Assembly: GCA_003255025.1 (NCBI GenBank) | Contig: QANY01000011.1 | Coordinates: forward strand, 2,400,123-2,464,122 | From: Datisca glomerata | Taxonomy: Eukaryota > Streptophyta > Magnoliopsida > Cucurbitales > Datiscaceae | Length of the DNA: 64,000 bases | Reading direction: 5' to 3' | Shown: positions 55,061 to 64,000 of the stretch, one piece after another | Layout: each line of letters opens with the position of its first letter | Position numbering within the stretch: the stretch's first letter is position 1 | Notes under the pieces: generated by a model | Seen by the model: only the letters and a program-made list of their open reading frames with translations | What the model was told of the DNA's origin: nothing | Databases searched by the model: none | Position numbers and translations under genes: made by a program

Positions 55061-55348
55061 TGCAAAATTAAAAATTCAAAATGAAAACAAGAATATCTTA
55101 AAAGACTTAAAACGGTAATTCTAAAGAAAGAAAATGTTAAGTCTAATAATAATAATACTGTAAGTCTTTCACAAACCCTTAAACAATTCAATAGGATAAA
55201 AGGGAAAGAAAAGGAAGTCACCTTCCTGGACCATCAAAAGAAAATTAAAGATATTAAAATTGAAAAAAAAGATTTAAAAAATTCAAGCACCGAAATAAAG
55301 GAAGAATTAAATCTTTTAAAAATAGAAAATCTAATTAATAAACAAGAA

Positions 55349-55765
55349 TTGAGTAAACCTAGTAAATTACTAATACTTGATAATGAGGTTGAAGAACCTA
55401 TTAACTATCAAGACAATGATGAACACTTCATTGAAATCCTTAATCACATTAAAATCAAGAAATGGCACATGATGGTCAAGATAATTATTCAAGATTTTAA
55501 TTTCACAACAATCGCTCTTGTGAATTCACGAGCAGATTTGAATTGTATACAGGAATGACTAGTTCCTCCGAATTACTTCAAAAAGATGAAAGAGTCTCTG
55601 TCTTCTGTCAATGGTACCCAAATGCGTACTAATTATGAAATCCTTAAAGTTCATATTTTTCAAGATAATGTATGTTTTAAAACATCATTTGTCTTAGTAA
55701 AAAATATGACGGATAAAATAATTTTAGATTTACCATTCATTTCTTTATTTATCCTTTGACAACAG
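55349..55765 (+). pseudogene. Pararetroviral aspartic protease, active site altered
   Basis: Frame 55349-55558 ends TTIALVNSRADLNCIQE, and after a stop the protein pattern resumes with PPNYFKKMKES, TSFVLVKNMTDKIILDLPFI. The block before DLNCIQE should be the catalytic D-[ST]-G; here it reads N-S-R, so both catalytic Asp and Gly are gone. I-I-L-x-x-P-F-I is the second conserved block. The enzyme would process the viral polyprotein but this copy cannot. Confidence 0.75.
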
Positions 55766-55900
55766 AGTATGATGTGATAATTACTTATCCATGGATGAAC
55801 CTGTTAAATTCAAATTTTTTTCTATTCCTCACAATGAGAATTTGAATTTTTTTAAATAAAATTCTGTTTTCAAATCCATAAATACAATCTCTTGTAAAAA

Positions 55901-57130
55901 GAAACCATTGGGGTTTTTACAAGAAGAAATAAAATTGGGAAAAATTGAAGCACAACTTCAGAAACCTGATCCTCAAGATCAAATTAAAATCTTTAAACAA
56001 GAAGTTCATCGTCTAATGATTAATTATAAGCCTCTTAAAAATATTGTTGGATGGATAAAATATTCAAAAAAGACTTAAGCAACAGACTTAGAAATGTTGA
56101 TATATCCTCTGAGTTTAACATAGAAACTGGTTGTTGGCAAAATCATATAAATAAGATTGAGAAATGCAAGATTATATTAGATCATTATAATTAGAAAATA
56201 ATGCCATTTGCTCCAAGTAAAATTCAGAATTAATTAATTGAATTCTTTAATCAATTTTTTAATTTCTCGATTGTCTACATTCTTATTAAACGATACTGGA
56301 AATATTTTAAATTATTTGCTAGGATAACAAAACAAGATAATTTAGTTATCTCTTCAAATAGAACCAGGCTATTTTAGAATAGATTTTCAGGGCTTGAAAT
56401 TTATTATTTCATTAATCGAATCATACAATTTGCCTTAATTCATAAATGTCTTTTAAAAATTACCTGCAAATCTATAAAATGTATTTTGAATGGAAAAATA
56501 TTACTACAAAAAAGAAACCATTGGGGTTTTTACAAGAAGAAATAAAATTGGGAAAAATTGAAGCACAACTTCGGAAACCTGATCTTCAAGATCAAATTAA
56601 AATCTTTAAACAAGAAGTTCATCATCTAATGATTAATTATAAGCCTCTTAACAATATTGTAGGATGGATAAAACATTCAAAACCAAACAAAAGAGACTTG
56701 ACTTAATCAACAAACTTAGAAATGCTGATATATCCTCTGAGTTTAGCATAGAAAATGGATGTTGGAAAAACTAGATAAATAAAATTGAGAAATACAAGAT
56801 TATAATTGATCATTATAATTAGAAAATAATGCCATTTTCTCTAAGTAAAATTTAGAACATATTAATTGAATTCTTTAATCAATTTGTTGATTTCTCAATT
56901 GTCTACATTCTTATTAAATGATACAGGAACTATTTTAAATTATTTACTAGGATAATAAAACAATATAGTTTAGTTGTCTCTTTAAATAGAACCAGACTAT
57001 TTCAGAATAGATTTCCAGGACTTGAAATTTATTATTTCATTAATCGAATCATACAATTTTCCTTAATTCATAAATGTCATTTAAAAATTAACTGCAAATC
57101 TGTGAAATGTATTTTGAATGGAAAAATATT
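55901..57130 (+). pseudogene. Pararetroviral RT region, tandemly duplicated and lacking the YxDD box
   Basis: A ~610-bp segment starting AGAAACCATTGGGGTTTTTA occurs at 55901 and 56511. Each copy carries LMINYKPL and IVGWIK, parts of the RT fingers, and further on (in other frames) a TCTACATTCTTATTAAA segment where the conserved Y-x-D-D box should be encoded. In both copies the codons for the two aspartates are absent. Large pieces before LMINYKPL are also missing. Stops are many. The frame 56446-56706 (86 codons) is the best preserved part. Confidence 0.72.
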
Positions 57131-57880
57131 ACTTCCAAACAAATTCTTGCCAGGTAGCAGCCTATTCTTAGTACTTTTAATTTCAATGACCAATTTATTA
57201 ATAATCCAATGCCTGGCCTTCTTTTTTATAAATTTATGCAGGAAATCAATCCAAGATTCTACAATGGAGGAATTTGAGAATTCTGGCCAACTAGAATACG
57301 AAAAGGTAGAACCTAGAATACTTAATCAGAATTTTCTTAAAATCAAGAAGCTCAATGGCAGAACATCAATTTTTTGTTCAAATTCCCTATGTATTAATTG
57401 TGGTCATAATGGATTTGAATATCTAAGAAATGACTGGATTAATGAATTGGATGAACTTTTAGAAGATATTGGATTGAAGGATAACTTCAATGCAACATTA
57501 ATTCAGTGATATGAAAAATGTGGAAAATAGGTTTTCACAAAGATAATGAAATCTGTTATGATAACAGTAAGATTTTAACCGTGAACCTTCTGGGATAGGA
57601 AATATTTAAAATTAATCTCCAAATAAAACAATAGAAGAATTCTTGATTCCAGAAGGAACTTTTTTCGTAATGCTTGAGGGATTTCAAAAAAGTTATAGGC
57701 ATGCAGTTGAATCTTTAACTAAAAGAATCAGTATTACTTTTAGAAATCATATAAGAATGATAAATGGTTCAATCATAGAAGAGTCTCTGACTCAACAATT
57801 GGCCCTTAAGGCACAAATCAAATAGATGTCCCCCTACTCCTGACCAAGCCCAATTAACAATACCTGAGTCTGTCAAACCC
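57131..57880 (+). pseudogene. RNase H end and following pararetroviral coding debris
   Basis: Frame 57102-57509 begins in the duplicated RT tail and continues SIFCSNSLCINCGHNGFEYL, DWINELDELLEDIGLKDNF. A KQILAR-like segment in another frame near 57135 fits the end of caulimovirid RNase H. Frame 57643-57825 reads IPEGTFFVMLEGFQKSYRHA. I recognise no domain in the last two but they align in position with coding parts of the virus. Confidence 0.45.
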
Positions 57881-59000
57881 AATTACCAATCAACTCTTGT
57901 GAAACAATTTGACCATTTCTCAAATTACCAATCCTTCAATAACAAATCAATTTCACATTTTCGAAAAATACACAGTGAATATCTTTCATATTGAGCCTTC
58001 AGTTGCCCATCTAAAGAACCTGACACAAATTGCCAAAGCGCATTTCATTCCTAAAGTTCAATATATCCCGGGACACATTAACAAAAATCTCAGTTTCTAC
58101 AGAGATAGTCTCTTAGAAATAAAGTCCATAAAAATCTGCCCATTCAAAAATTCTGAGGAAAAAATTATTTACCATTCTTTCTCTATCCTCAGGATCATAA
58201 CTATGGAAGATTGAAAAATCAATCCTTCAAGTTTCAAAATACTTTTGAACAAAAAAATATACTTATTTTGACTATATTGATGCATGTCACATAATTTTCT
58301 TGCATCAAAATAGTGATTTTTCTCATTATTGCCTTTAAATTTTGGTGAATATATCAAAATTAATTTTCCAAATTAGTTCTTAAGTTGGTGATCAATCCAT
58401 GACCCTATTTTACAATCATTTCTAATTGATTTCCAACAGGTTTTTAATTTATTTTTGGGTACATACGAATTCTCACCCACTGAGTTTTCTTTTCCCCAAA
58501 TACTTTATCTTACAAGTAAATTCAAAGTACCCTGGATTTTAAAATGGCAATACTCAATTGAAGATGGAATCCTAACCTGACAAAATCTCGTTAAATGGTG
58601 GGACAAGTTTGATACCCTTGATCATGACTTCCATTAATCATGATTTTGCCAACAACCATCCATAATTCAGATTGACAAAGAATCCTTATACACAAGCTCT
58701 ATTAAAAATAAATGAGCCCATTGTCCCAGATCCACAAATCAGACCATCCAATCCAAACCACCCAAACTTAAATCCAAACCCCCTTCGAAGGGTAGATCAA
58801 AATCCACAAAATCAATGTCCAAATAAAAGCAGGAGTTAGTGCAAAAATTACTTCTCATTCAAGACAATACTGATTCTGAAGAAGATTTAAACCACCTAAT
58901 TAAACCAAAAATCTAAAAAGCTCAATCAACTAGAGACACCATCCTTCAACAATTGGAGGACCCACTTGGTAATGTCATTCTCCATACTGGTGAATAAAGA
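57881..59000 (+). pseudogene. Pararetroviral downstream genes, broken (long copy)
   Basis: Frame 57909-58214 includes AKAHFIPKVQYIPGHINKNL, SFYRDSLLEIKSI and YHSFSILRIITMED. The minus-strand short copy has the matching FVPRHKDKTF, SFYRDILLETKSI and YHSFYILRIITLEN at about 53640-53470, which shows homology between the two copies. Beyond 58215 the frame is lost but nucleotide similarity to 53400-52849 continues to about 58900. Product unknown. Confidence 0.6.
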
Positions 59001-59462
59001 AAAACAACTTTCCTTTGACAAAATGTCAAAAGGATCAATAAATCTAAAGAAATACTTTGATGATATCCAGCAGACAGTCATTGTCGAAGATAAGTAAAAA
59101 TGGATTAGAAAATTTTGAAGAAATATTATGATACCAGAGCATAATATAAAGACCATAATAGTCTTCAAGAACAAGCAATGACAATGACTTCCCCATCCAA
59201 GATAACAAATATCAAGGATCAATAATAATATCTCCACCAGTAATATAACAACTGTCATAGCACGAAGATCAAGATGTCAACTATCAAGATTCTTTGTAAT
59301 TTGTCATTTTATAATCAATTTACTAGTTGTCAAATAATTAGGCAACTATTTATGTTTTTTACTAGTCTTAGTCAAAAGTAGGCATGTAAAATATTTTTAC
59401 TTTCGTAGAATAGAATAGTTCAGGTAAGTGACGGGTTCCTGGTGAACTCTACTTTTCTAAGC

Positions 59463-59470
59463 TATAAATA
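59463..59470 (+). promoter_or_regulatory. Pararetroviral promoter TATA box
   Basis: TATAAATA in AGCTATAAATAGGTAACC, upstream of the leader that ends at the primer-binding site 59781. Caulimovirids transcribe a pregenomic RNA from a single strong promoter of this type. The short copy conserves it. Confidence 0.65.
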
Positions 59471-59780
59471 GGTAACCTCTCCCATTTTTGAGTCAGAACT
59501 TGTTTTACAACTCTTACTATTTGAGAGCTAAAACCTATTTTGTGAAACAAAATTTTCTTCTTCTATTCCTCTTTTTTAAATATTTTCTTCTTTTTCTTCA
59601 ACATAAATTAGTAAGTGGGAGCACGAACTTATTGTTGCCAATAAACTCTGTTTGTGTACATTTTTAATCTTACACCCTAATACATTTTTTGTAATTACTG
59701 CTTGTTAATACATTTTTTTGCTATTTATCTTCTTGCTTCTTCAATACCCCCTCTTAATTACTGTTTAATTCCCCGTCTTT

Positions 59781-59792
59781 TGGTATCAGAGC
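59781..59792 (+). other. tRNA-Met primer-binding site of the long pararetroviral copy
   Basis: TGGTATCAGAGC follows TTCCCCGTCTTT and is complementary to initiator tRNA-Met. It defines position 1 of the viral genome by convention. Confidence 0.88.
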
Positions 59793-59840
59793 CAAATCTG
59801 GTGGGGATAATACTGTTCATTTACTGTTTCTACTTCAATT

Positions 59841-61149
59841 TCTGCATAATTCATAATTTATATATATATATATTTAAACAAATATGAAAAGGGCAAAAAA
59901 AGAACCCAGCTCGGTACTTATTTTGAATATAATTATTTATAAAATAACCAAGTTGTATACTGTTGATGCCGAAATCATAATTGTACATGTGTCCCATGCT
60001 GGTGAGTTATAATCTTGCATACCACAGATTCAAGAACCCAAAGAACGAGGATGCTCATGGGTGGTTTCCTCGCCTAAAGGCTTCCGAAAGGATGTATAGA
60101 AGTAATTTGGCTGAGGATCTTTAATCCAAGAGAGCTTACCTTCGATTTTGGAGGGAGGTATTTATATACGATGCTTATCATGGTGAGGATTTCTTTAGGA
60201 ATATCAATGGAGATGCCACATTACTCTTATTAGATGAGTAGGGAGGTGACATTTAATGCCTTTATCCTCGAGCTAACGCAAAGGAAAGCTAAGGAGACTT
60301 GAGAGAGACCCATCTGACATGGAAAACATCGATTGGATAGGGGGATCATAGGTCCAATTACGCAGGGAATATAACGACCTACTTTCGGGTGGTGATGATT
60401 AGGGTGGAGTGAGCTTGGAGTCTCCCAAGCTGCTTAATCCTAAAGATAACAAGCTTTAGCCTGAGCTTTTGGTCCCATATCATCCATGTTGAGGTGTCCC
60501 CTATTTTTATTATTGGTCTGCCTGTTCTGGCTTCCATCTCTGATTAGAATGACTAGAACTCAAACTCTATTTTGCGGGCTCAAGAAAACTCTACCATATG
60601 TGAGTCGTGGAGACTTCTCTAGGAAGCCCTCGAAGGTATTTCTACTAGGGAGAAAGACGTGTGTCACTGCCTGGTGGGAACTTCGAGAAACACCTATTAT
60701 AGTCTCCCCCAAACGAGGAGTTTACATTGGTTTTATCCGTTTAGGTTTAACGACTTTACCTATAATTATTGAAAAGTTGCGGTCTTAGTTCTAGGGAGCC
60801 TGAGAGCTGGGACAGCCCAAAATTTTTTGTGGCCCTAGGCGAAAAATTTTAACCAAAAAGTTTTTGTATAAGATGAAACACTATTTATAAAAATCTTCTT
60901 GTTTTGGAGAGACATAAATAATTTAGTTTTCATTTGAATTAGGTCAATCTATTAGAATGTCATTATTTTTTGAAATCAATTGTTTCTCACTTAGAGTTGT
61001 CATATTTGGTTTATTATTAGTAATAAATTTATCTAGAATTTCTTTTTGAGATTTACTTAATTAAATTTTTCTATTTTTTTCATTTTTCTTCTTCAGGCTT
61101 AAATATATGGTATTTTAAGTAAAAGTAAACATATAAAACAAAAATGAGT
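59841..61149. other. Unassigned DNA
   Basis: A 100-codon plus-strand frame at 60486-60788 begins with a hydrophobic stretch (MLRCPLFLLLVCLFWLPSLI) but shows no family signature and lies among stop-rich sequence. GGCCCTAGGCGAAAAATTTT at about 60832 resembles sequence common near plant hAT-type transposon genes, too weak for a call. Confidence 0.3.
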
Positions 61150-61215
61150 GTGTATATATATATATATATATATGTGTGGGGGGGGGGGGGGGGGGGGCNN
61201 NNNNNNNNGGGGGGT
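61150..61215. other. (TA)n microsatellite, poly-G run and assembly gap (10 N)
   Basis: (TA)n at about 61152-61173 runs into poly-G from 61178, then 10 N at 61199-61208 and more G. Frames across it are artefacts. Confidence 0.95.
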
Positions 61216-61889
61216 GCGCGCGCACGCGCTCCCGCACACACACACCACCTCCGAGCTGCCACCTCCTTCCTCTACTCTATCAGTCGATGCACCGCTAGCA
61301 CCTCCTGCTCTGGACCTACTAGGGTTAGACATCCTGCCCCTAGCCAGTCTTTAAGAGCTTCTCCGGGGTTCTTGCTCCTTTAGCTCTGGGTCAACCTGAG
61401 AAAGAGATTCCCCCAACTACTGAGCAACCTAAGCTGAGTGCTAGGACCTTTGGGTGTAGCTTATAAGAATTCTTTTTAGTTCAACCTTGTAACGCTTTTT
61501 TGTATTTTAGTGTAATTTTCCATTTTTGTATAATCTATTTTTTCTTAAAAAATGCATGAACAACTTCTATTTTCATAGCCCTGCCTTTCTAACTTCGATA
61601 GCAGTGTGATATTTACTCAAGTAACATTGTTCTAACTTCTCTGTGTTTAGTCTTCAATTATATTATTGATCACCTTTAAAACTAACTTGAAGTAGAAACA
61701 AAATTGTTATTAGCTATACTCCCTTATTGATATGGGCTCTTTGTATTTGGGCTTCAATTATTTAGCTTAGAGACTAACACTGATTTAAAGTAGTACTAAC
61801 CTTTCATTACTAGTCCTAGAGACTTTCTCTTGGTTGGGCTTTAACTTAGAAAGTTTTACTGACCTAAAGTGGAGCTGACCATGTTATCA
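61216..61889. other. No supportable gene
   Basis: A short GC-rich stretch (61216-61400) with TGCGCGCGCACGCGC is followed by ordinary AT-rich DNA. No domain or RNA gene is seen. Confidence 0.4.
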
Positions 61890-62395
61890 TATCCTGGAGA
61901 GTTTCTTCCTTTGGAGGAGGTGTGGTCCTTCTAGTAATTCCTTCAAATGTGGTCTTCGAGGTCTGTGTTAGAACTTAGGATTTTCAGAGGGTGCCCCCAT
62001 TGTAAGAGGTCTAGTTTTCCTAGTACTTCCTGCAAATCTATTATCTTGGAGCTTCGAGTTCAGTGTTGGGACTTATGATTTTTTGAAGGTTCCCCCATTT
62101 AAGGTGGTTTGGACTTCCCACCACTTCATTCAAATGTGTTATCTAGGAGCTCTAAGGTCTATGTTGGGACTTAGTATTTTCTATGGATGCCCATATTTAA
62201 AGAAGGTCTGGACTTCCCAGTAATTCCTGCAAATGTGTTATCATCGAGCTCTGGGATTTGCGTTGGGACTTAGTATTTTTTTAGAGTGCACCAATTGGAG
62301 AAGGTTTGGACTTCCCAGTACTTCTTATAAATGTTTTATCTTAGAGCTCCGAGGTCTGTGTAGGGACATAAATTTTTTATGGTGCCCTCAATACC
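61890..62395 (+). repeat. ~98-bp tandem repeat, five copies
   Basis: The landmark GTTGGGACTTAGTATTTT (and variants) recurs at about 61968, 62063, 62162, 62260 and 62358. Between are GGTGCCCCCATTTAAG, AGGTCTGGACTTCCCAGTA and CTTCCTGCAAATGTGTTATC. Copies differ by perhaps 15-25 percent. No recognised satellite or element end is seen. Confidence 0.88.
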
Positions 62396-64000
62396 CACTT
62401 GAAATCTCTCTTTGCAGCTTTCTTTGTTTTTTTATCTTTCTACAGCTTTACGCTCTGCTCAGAATCCTTTTGCTCGTCTAGAAAGCAAGAGTGTTATGCC
62501 AAATATCTTTTTTCCTTTGACATCTAGCCAGGAATTTCTGCTCTGGCTAGAGTCCTTTTTTTCCCGCTTGGCAAGCGAGAGTGCCAGAATTTAACCCAAT
62601 TTTTATCTTATTAGAGATGATTAATCAATAATAAAATCTGAGCATTAAGTAATCTTGAATGAAATGCTATCGAGAAATGAGCAACATAAACTTCGTTAAC
62701 TAGAAATAAAAACTAAAGTTCATTACCCATACTAGCTTAAGAGTTTTAGCTCATAATGAGCTTAAGAGCAAATTTGAATACAACCATTGCCATTTTTGAC
62801 TTAAAGAGAATGAAGCTAAGGATAGAAAATACAACAAAATCAATAGGGACAAAGATGAAAATACAAAAGAGAGAATAAACGACCATCATTCTCCTTTATC
62901 ATCTTCCTCGCGTCTTTTTTTTCCTTTTCTGTCATTTTTCTCATCTTTGTTCTCTGCAAAACATTCCCTTATTCTTAGAAAAGTTGTCGGCTACTTCCTC
63001 TAAAGGATGTACTTGCCATATATGGAGCCTTGGAATTAGGTCTTCAACTTCCACCATGGACGCGTGTTCAGCAGCTGCTACAGCGGGGACCACTGAAAAA
63101 ACATTGATGCCAACTGGATAACTAACCTTTGAGCGCACAAGCTTTTCCTCTCTTTTAAACGCCAATTGGACTATCCAACAAAGTCCCATGCCATGCATGC
63201 ATGGAGACTGCTACAACAACATTGATATCCACGCTGCAGCATTTTCTCTAGCTACTACTATCCCAAAGTTCCATGCATAGAAGCACAACTTTATGCATAA
63301 AATACCAAAAAACTATCATTTAATCTGACAAAGTAGCAAGACTCAATTAGAAAACTAAACAATAAGGAAATAGCACAATTTTAGCAATAAAATGATACAT
63401 CACCCTAAGATGATTAATAATTTAGACTTAGAAATGAAAAGATTACTCTAAATCCATAGAGTTATCACACCCCCAAAGTTTAAGTATTACACGTCCTCAA
63501 ATGATGTTAACCAAAACATTGACTTGCTCAAGAGATAACAATAATCACTACCCTCCCCCAACTTTTCTAGTTCTACTTTTGAATGCAAGCAAGAAATCTA
63601 AGCTCCTTAACTAACATGCTCAACAATTGACTATAAAATGAATGAAGAATTTTAACTAGTACTCCCAACTTACTGAATTGAGGTGCTATCATATCCTTTT
63701 AGTGAGTGTGTGCTAGAATTAGAGTTACTCTCTCAGATTGCTTAGGAAAATTTACTCTGAGATCCTAAGCTTAATTTGTGCACTCAATGTATACATCCCT
63801 ACTCAATAGAATATATCAAGTAGCATGAAGTTCACTAATCAAAAGGGGGGGGGGGAATTACACACATGAAGATCACAAGGAAAGTTAAGCACTAAGCTGC
63901 ATTCTTTTTATTTTATTGACTTCTTTTTATTTTTTTATTAGATTAAATTACCTCTCATGTTATACCACTTTTATGTGAATAGTCAACAATTATAGTGAAG
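62396..64000. other. No supportable gene; possible retrotransposon leader remnant
   Basis: A minus-strand frame at 62941-63198 (85 codons, with EHASMVEVEDLIPRLHIWQV) has no known signature. CACACCCCCAAAGTTTAAG and CACGTCCTCAAATGATG at 63467-63510 resemble a sequence often found in leaders of plant gypsy elements, but I cannot define an element. A G11 run lies at 63845-63855. Confidence 0.3.

Larger units (their letters stand above)
53991..59840 (+). mobile_element. Longer endogenous caulimovirid copy, plus strand
   Basis: Plus-strand order: capsid-like part with a CCHC knuckle (54771-54812), linker, protease (about 55440-55760), RT/RNase H region with a tandem duplication (55901-57130), further broken genes (57880-59000), promoter (59463), leader and primer-binding site (59781). 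That is the gene order of a plant pararetrovirus integrated in linear form. There are no LTRs and no integrase, which separates it from retrotransposons. It lies head-to-head with the short minus-strand copy at about 53990. Numerous stops and frameshifts show an old, inactive integration. Upstream movement-protein sequence is not recognisable; 54120-54270 may be a remnant. Confidence 0.78.

Noticed and set aside
60486..60788. 100-codon frame starting with a hydrophobic stretch like a signal peptide
   Set aside because: No family match I can recognise and stop-dense surroundings; a signal-like start alone is common by chance.
61144..61383. Frames across 61199-61208
   Set aside because: They run through poly-G and N; sequence there is not reliable.

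Overview
The window looks like AT-rich, repeat-dense nuclear DNA of a flowering plant, probably a eudicot. The evidence is Ty3/gypsy and Ty1/copia retrotransposons, plant-type LINEs, an endogenous plant pararetrovirus, a phylloplanin-like gene and a plant sterol/wax acyltransferase (MBOAT) relic. I cannot name the species. Two runs of N, each beside a long poly-G, mark assembly gaps, so some isolated frameshifts could be assembly errors. Only one protein-coding gene looks intact: the secreted phylloplanin-like gene at 33488-33928 (+).

Layout. 1-2244: a ~460-480 bp AT-rich tandem repeat, then short duplications. 2245-19385: a complete but decayed ~17 kb Ty3/gypsy element of the Tat type, bounded by the 5-bp target duplication ACATG. 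In order it has a 5' LTR, primer-binding site, gag, protease, RT, RNase H, a second archaeal-type RNase H, integrase and a 60-bp tandem array. An antisense, intron-bearing plant mobile domain (PMD) gene follows, then an ~86-bp tandem array, a nested solo LTR (14868-17314, own target duplication) and an internally deleted 3' LTR. 20340-22470: a ~74-bp satellite-like array. 22490-24840: two 3' fragments of LINEs. 24941-26269: a frameshifted MBOAT acyltransferase pseudogene. 29640-35470: the phylloplanin-like gene between two arrays of a ~39-bp palindromic minisatellite. 35865-38806: two more LINE tails, one with a 615-bp tandem duplication. 39450-46473: a second copy of the phylloplanin segment, split by a copia element on the minus strand and carrying a truncated phylloplanin pseudogene. 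46474-49725: LTR plus gag remnant of a second Tat-like element, inserted in the palindromic minisatellite. 52043-59840: an endogenous caulimovirid in two head-to-head pieces, a short derivative (-) and a longer copy (+), with an internal tandem duplication across its RT. 59841-64000: mostly unassignable DNA with a ~98-bp tandem repeat.

The genes do not form a pathway. The window records nested insertions, tandem array growth and segmental duplication around one small secreted-protein gene. The points most worth following are the antisense PMD gene with recognisable introns inside the Tat element, the hairpin-forming minisatellite that travels with the phylloplanin locus, and the rearranged pararetrovirus whose RT lost its catalytic aspartates before being duplicated.
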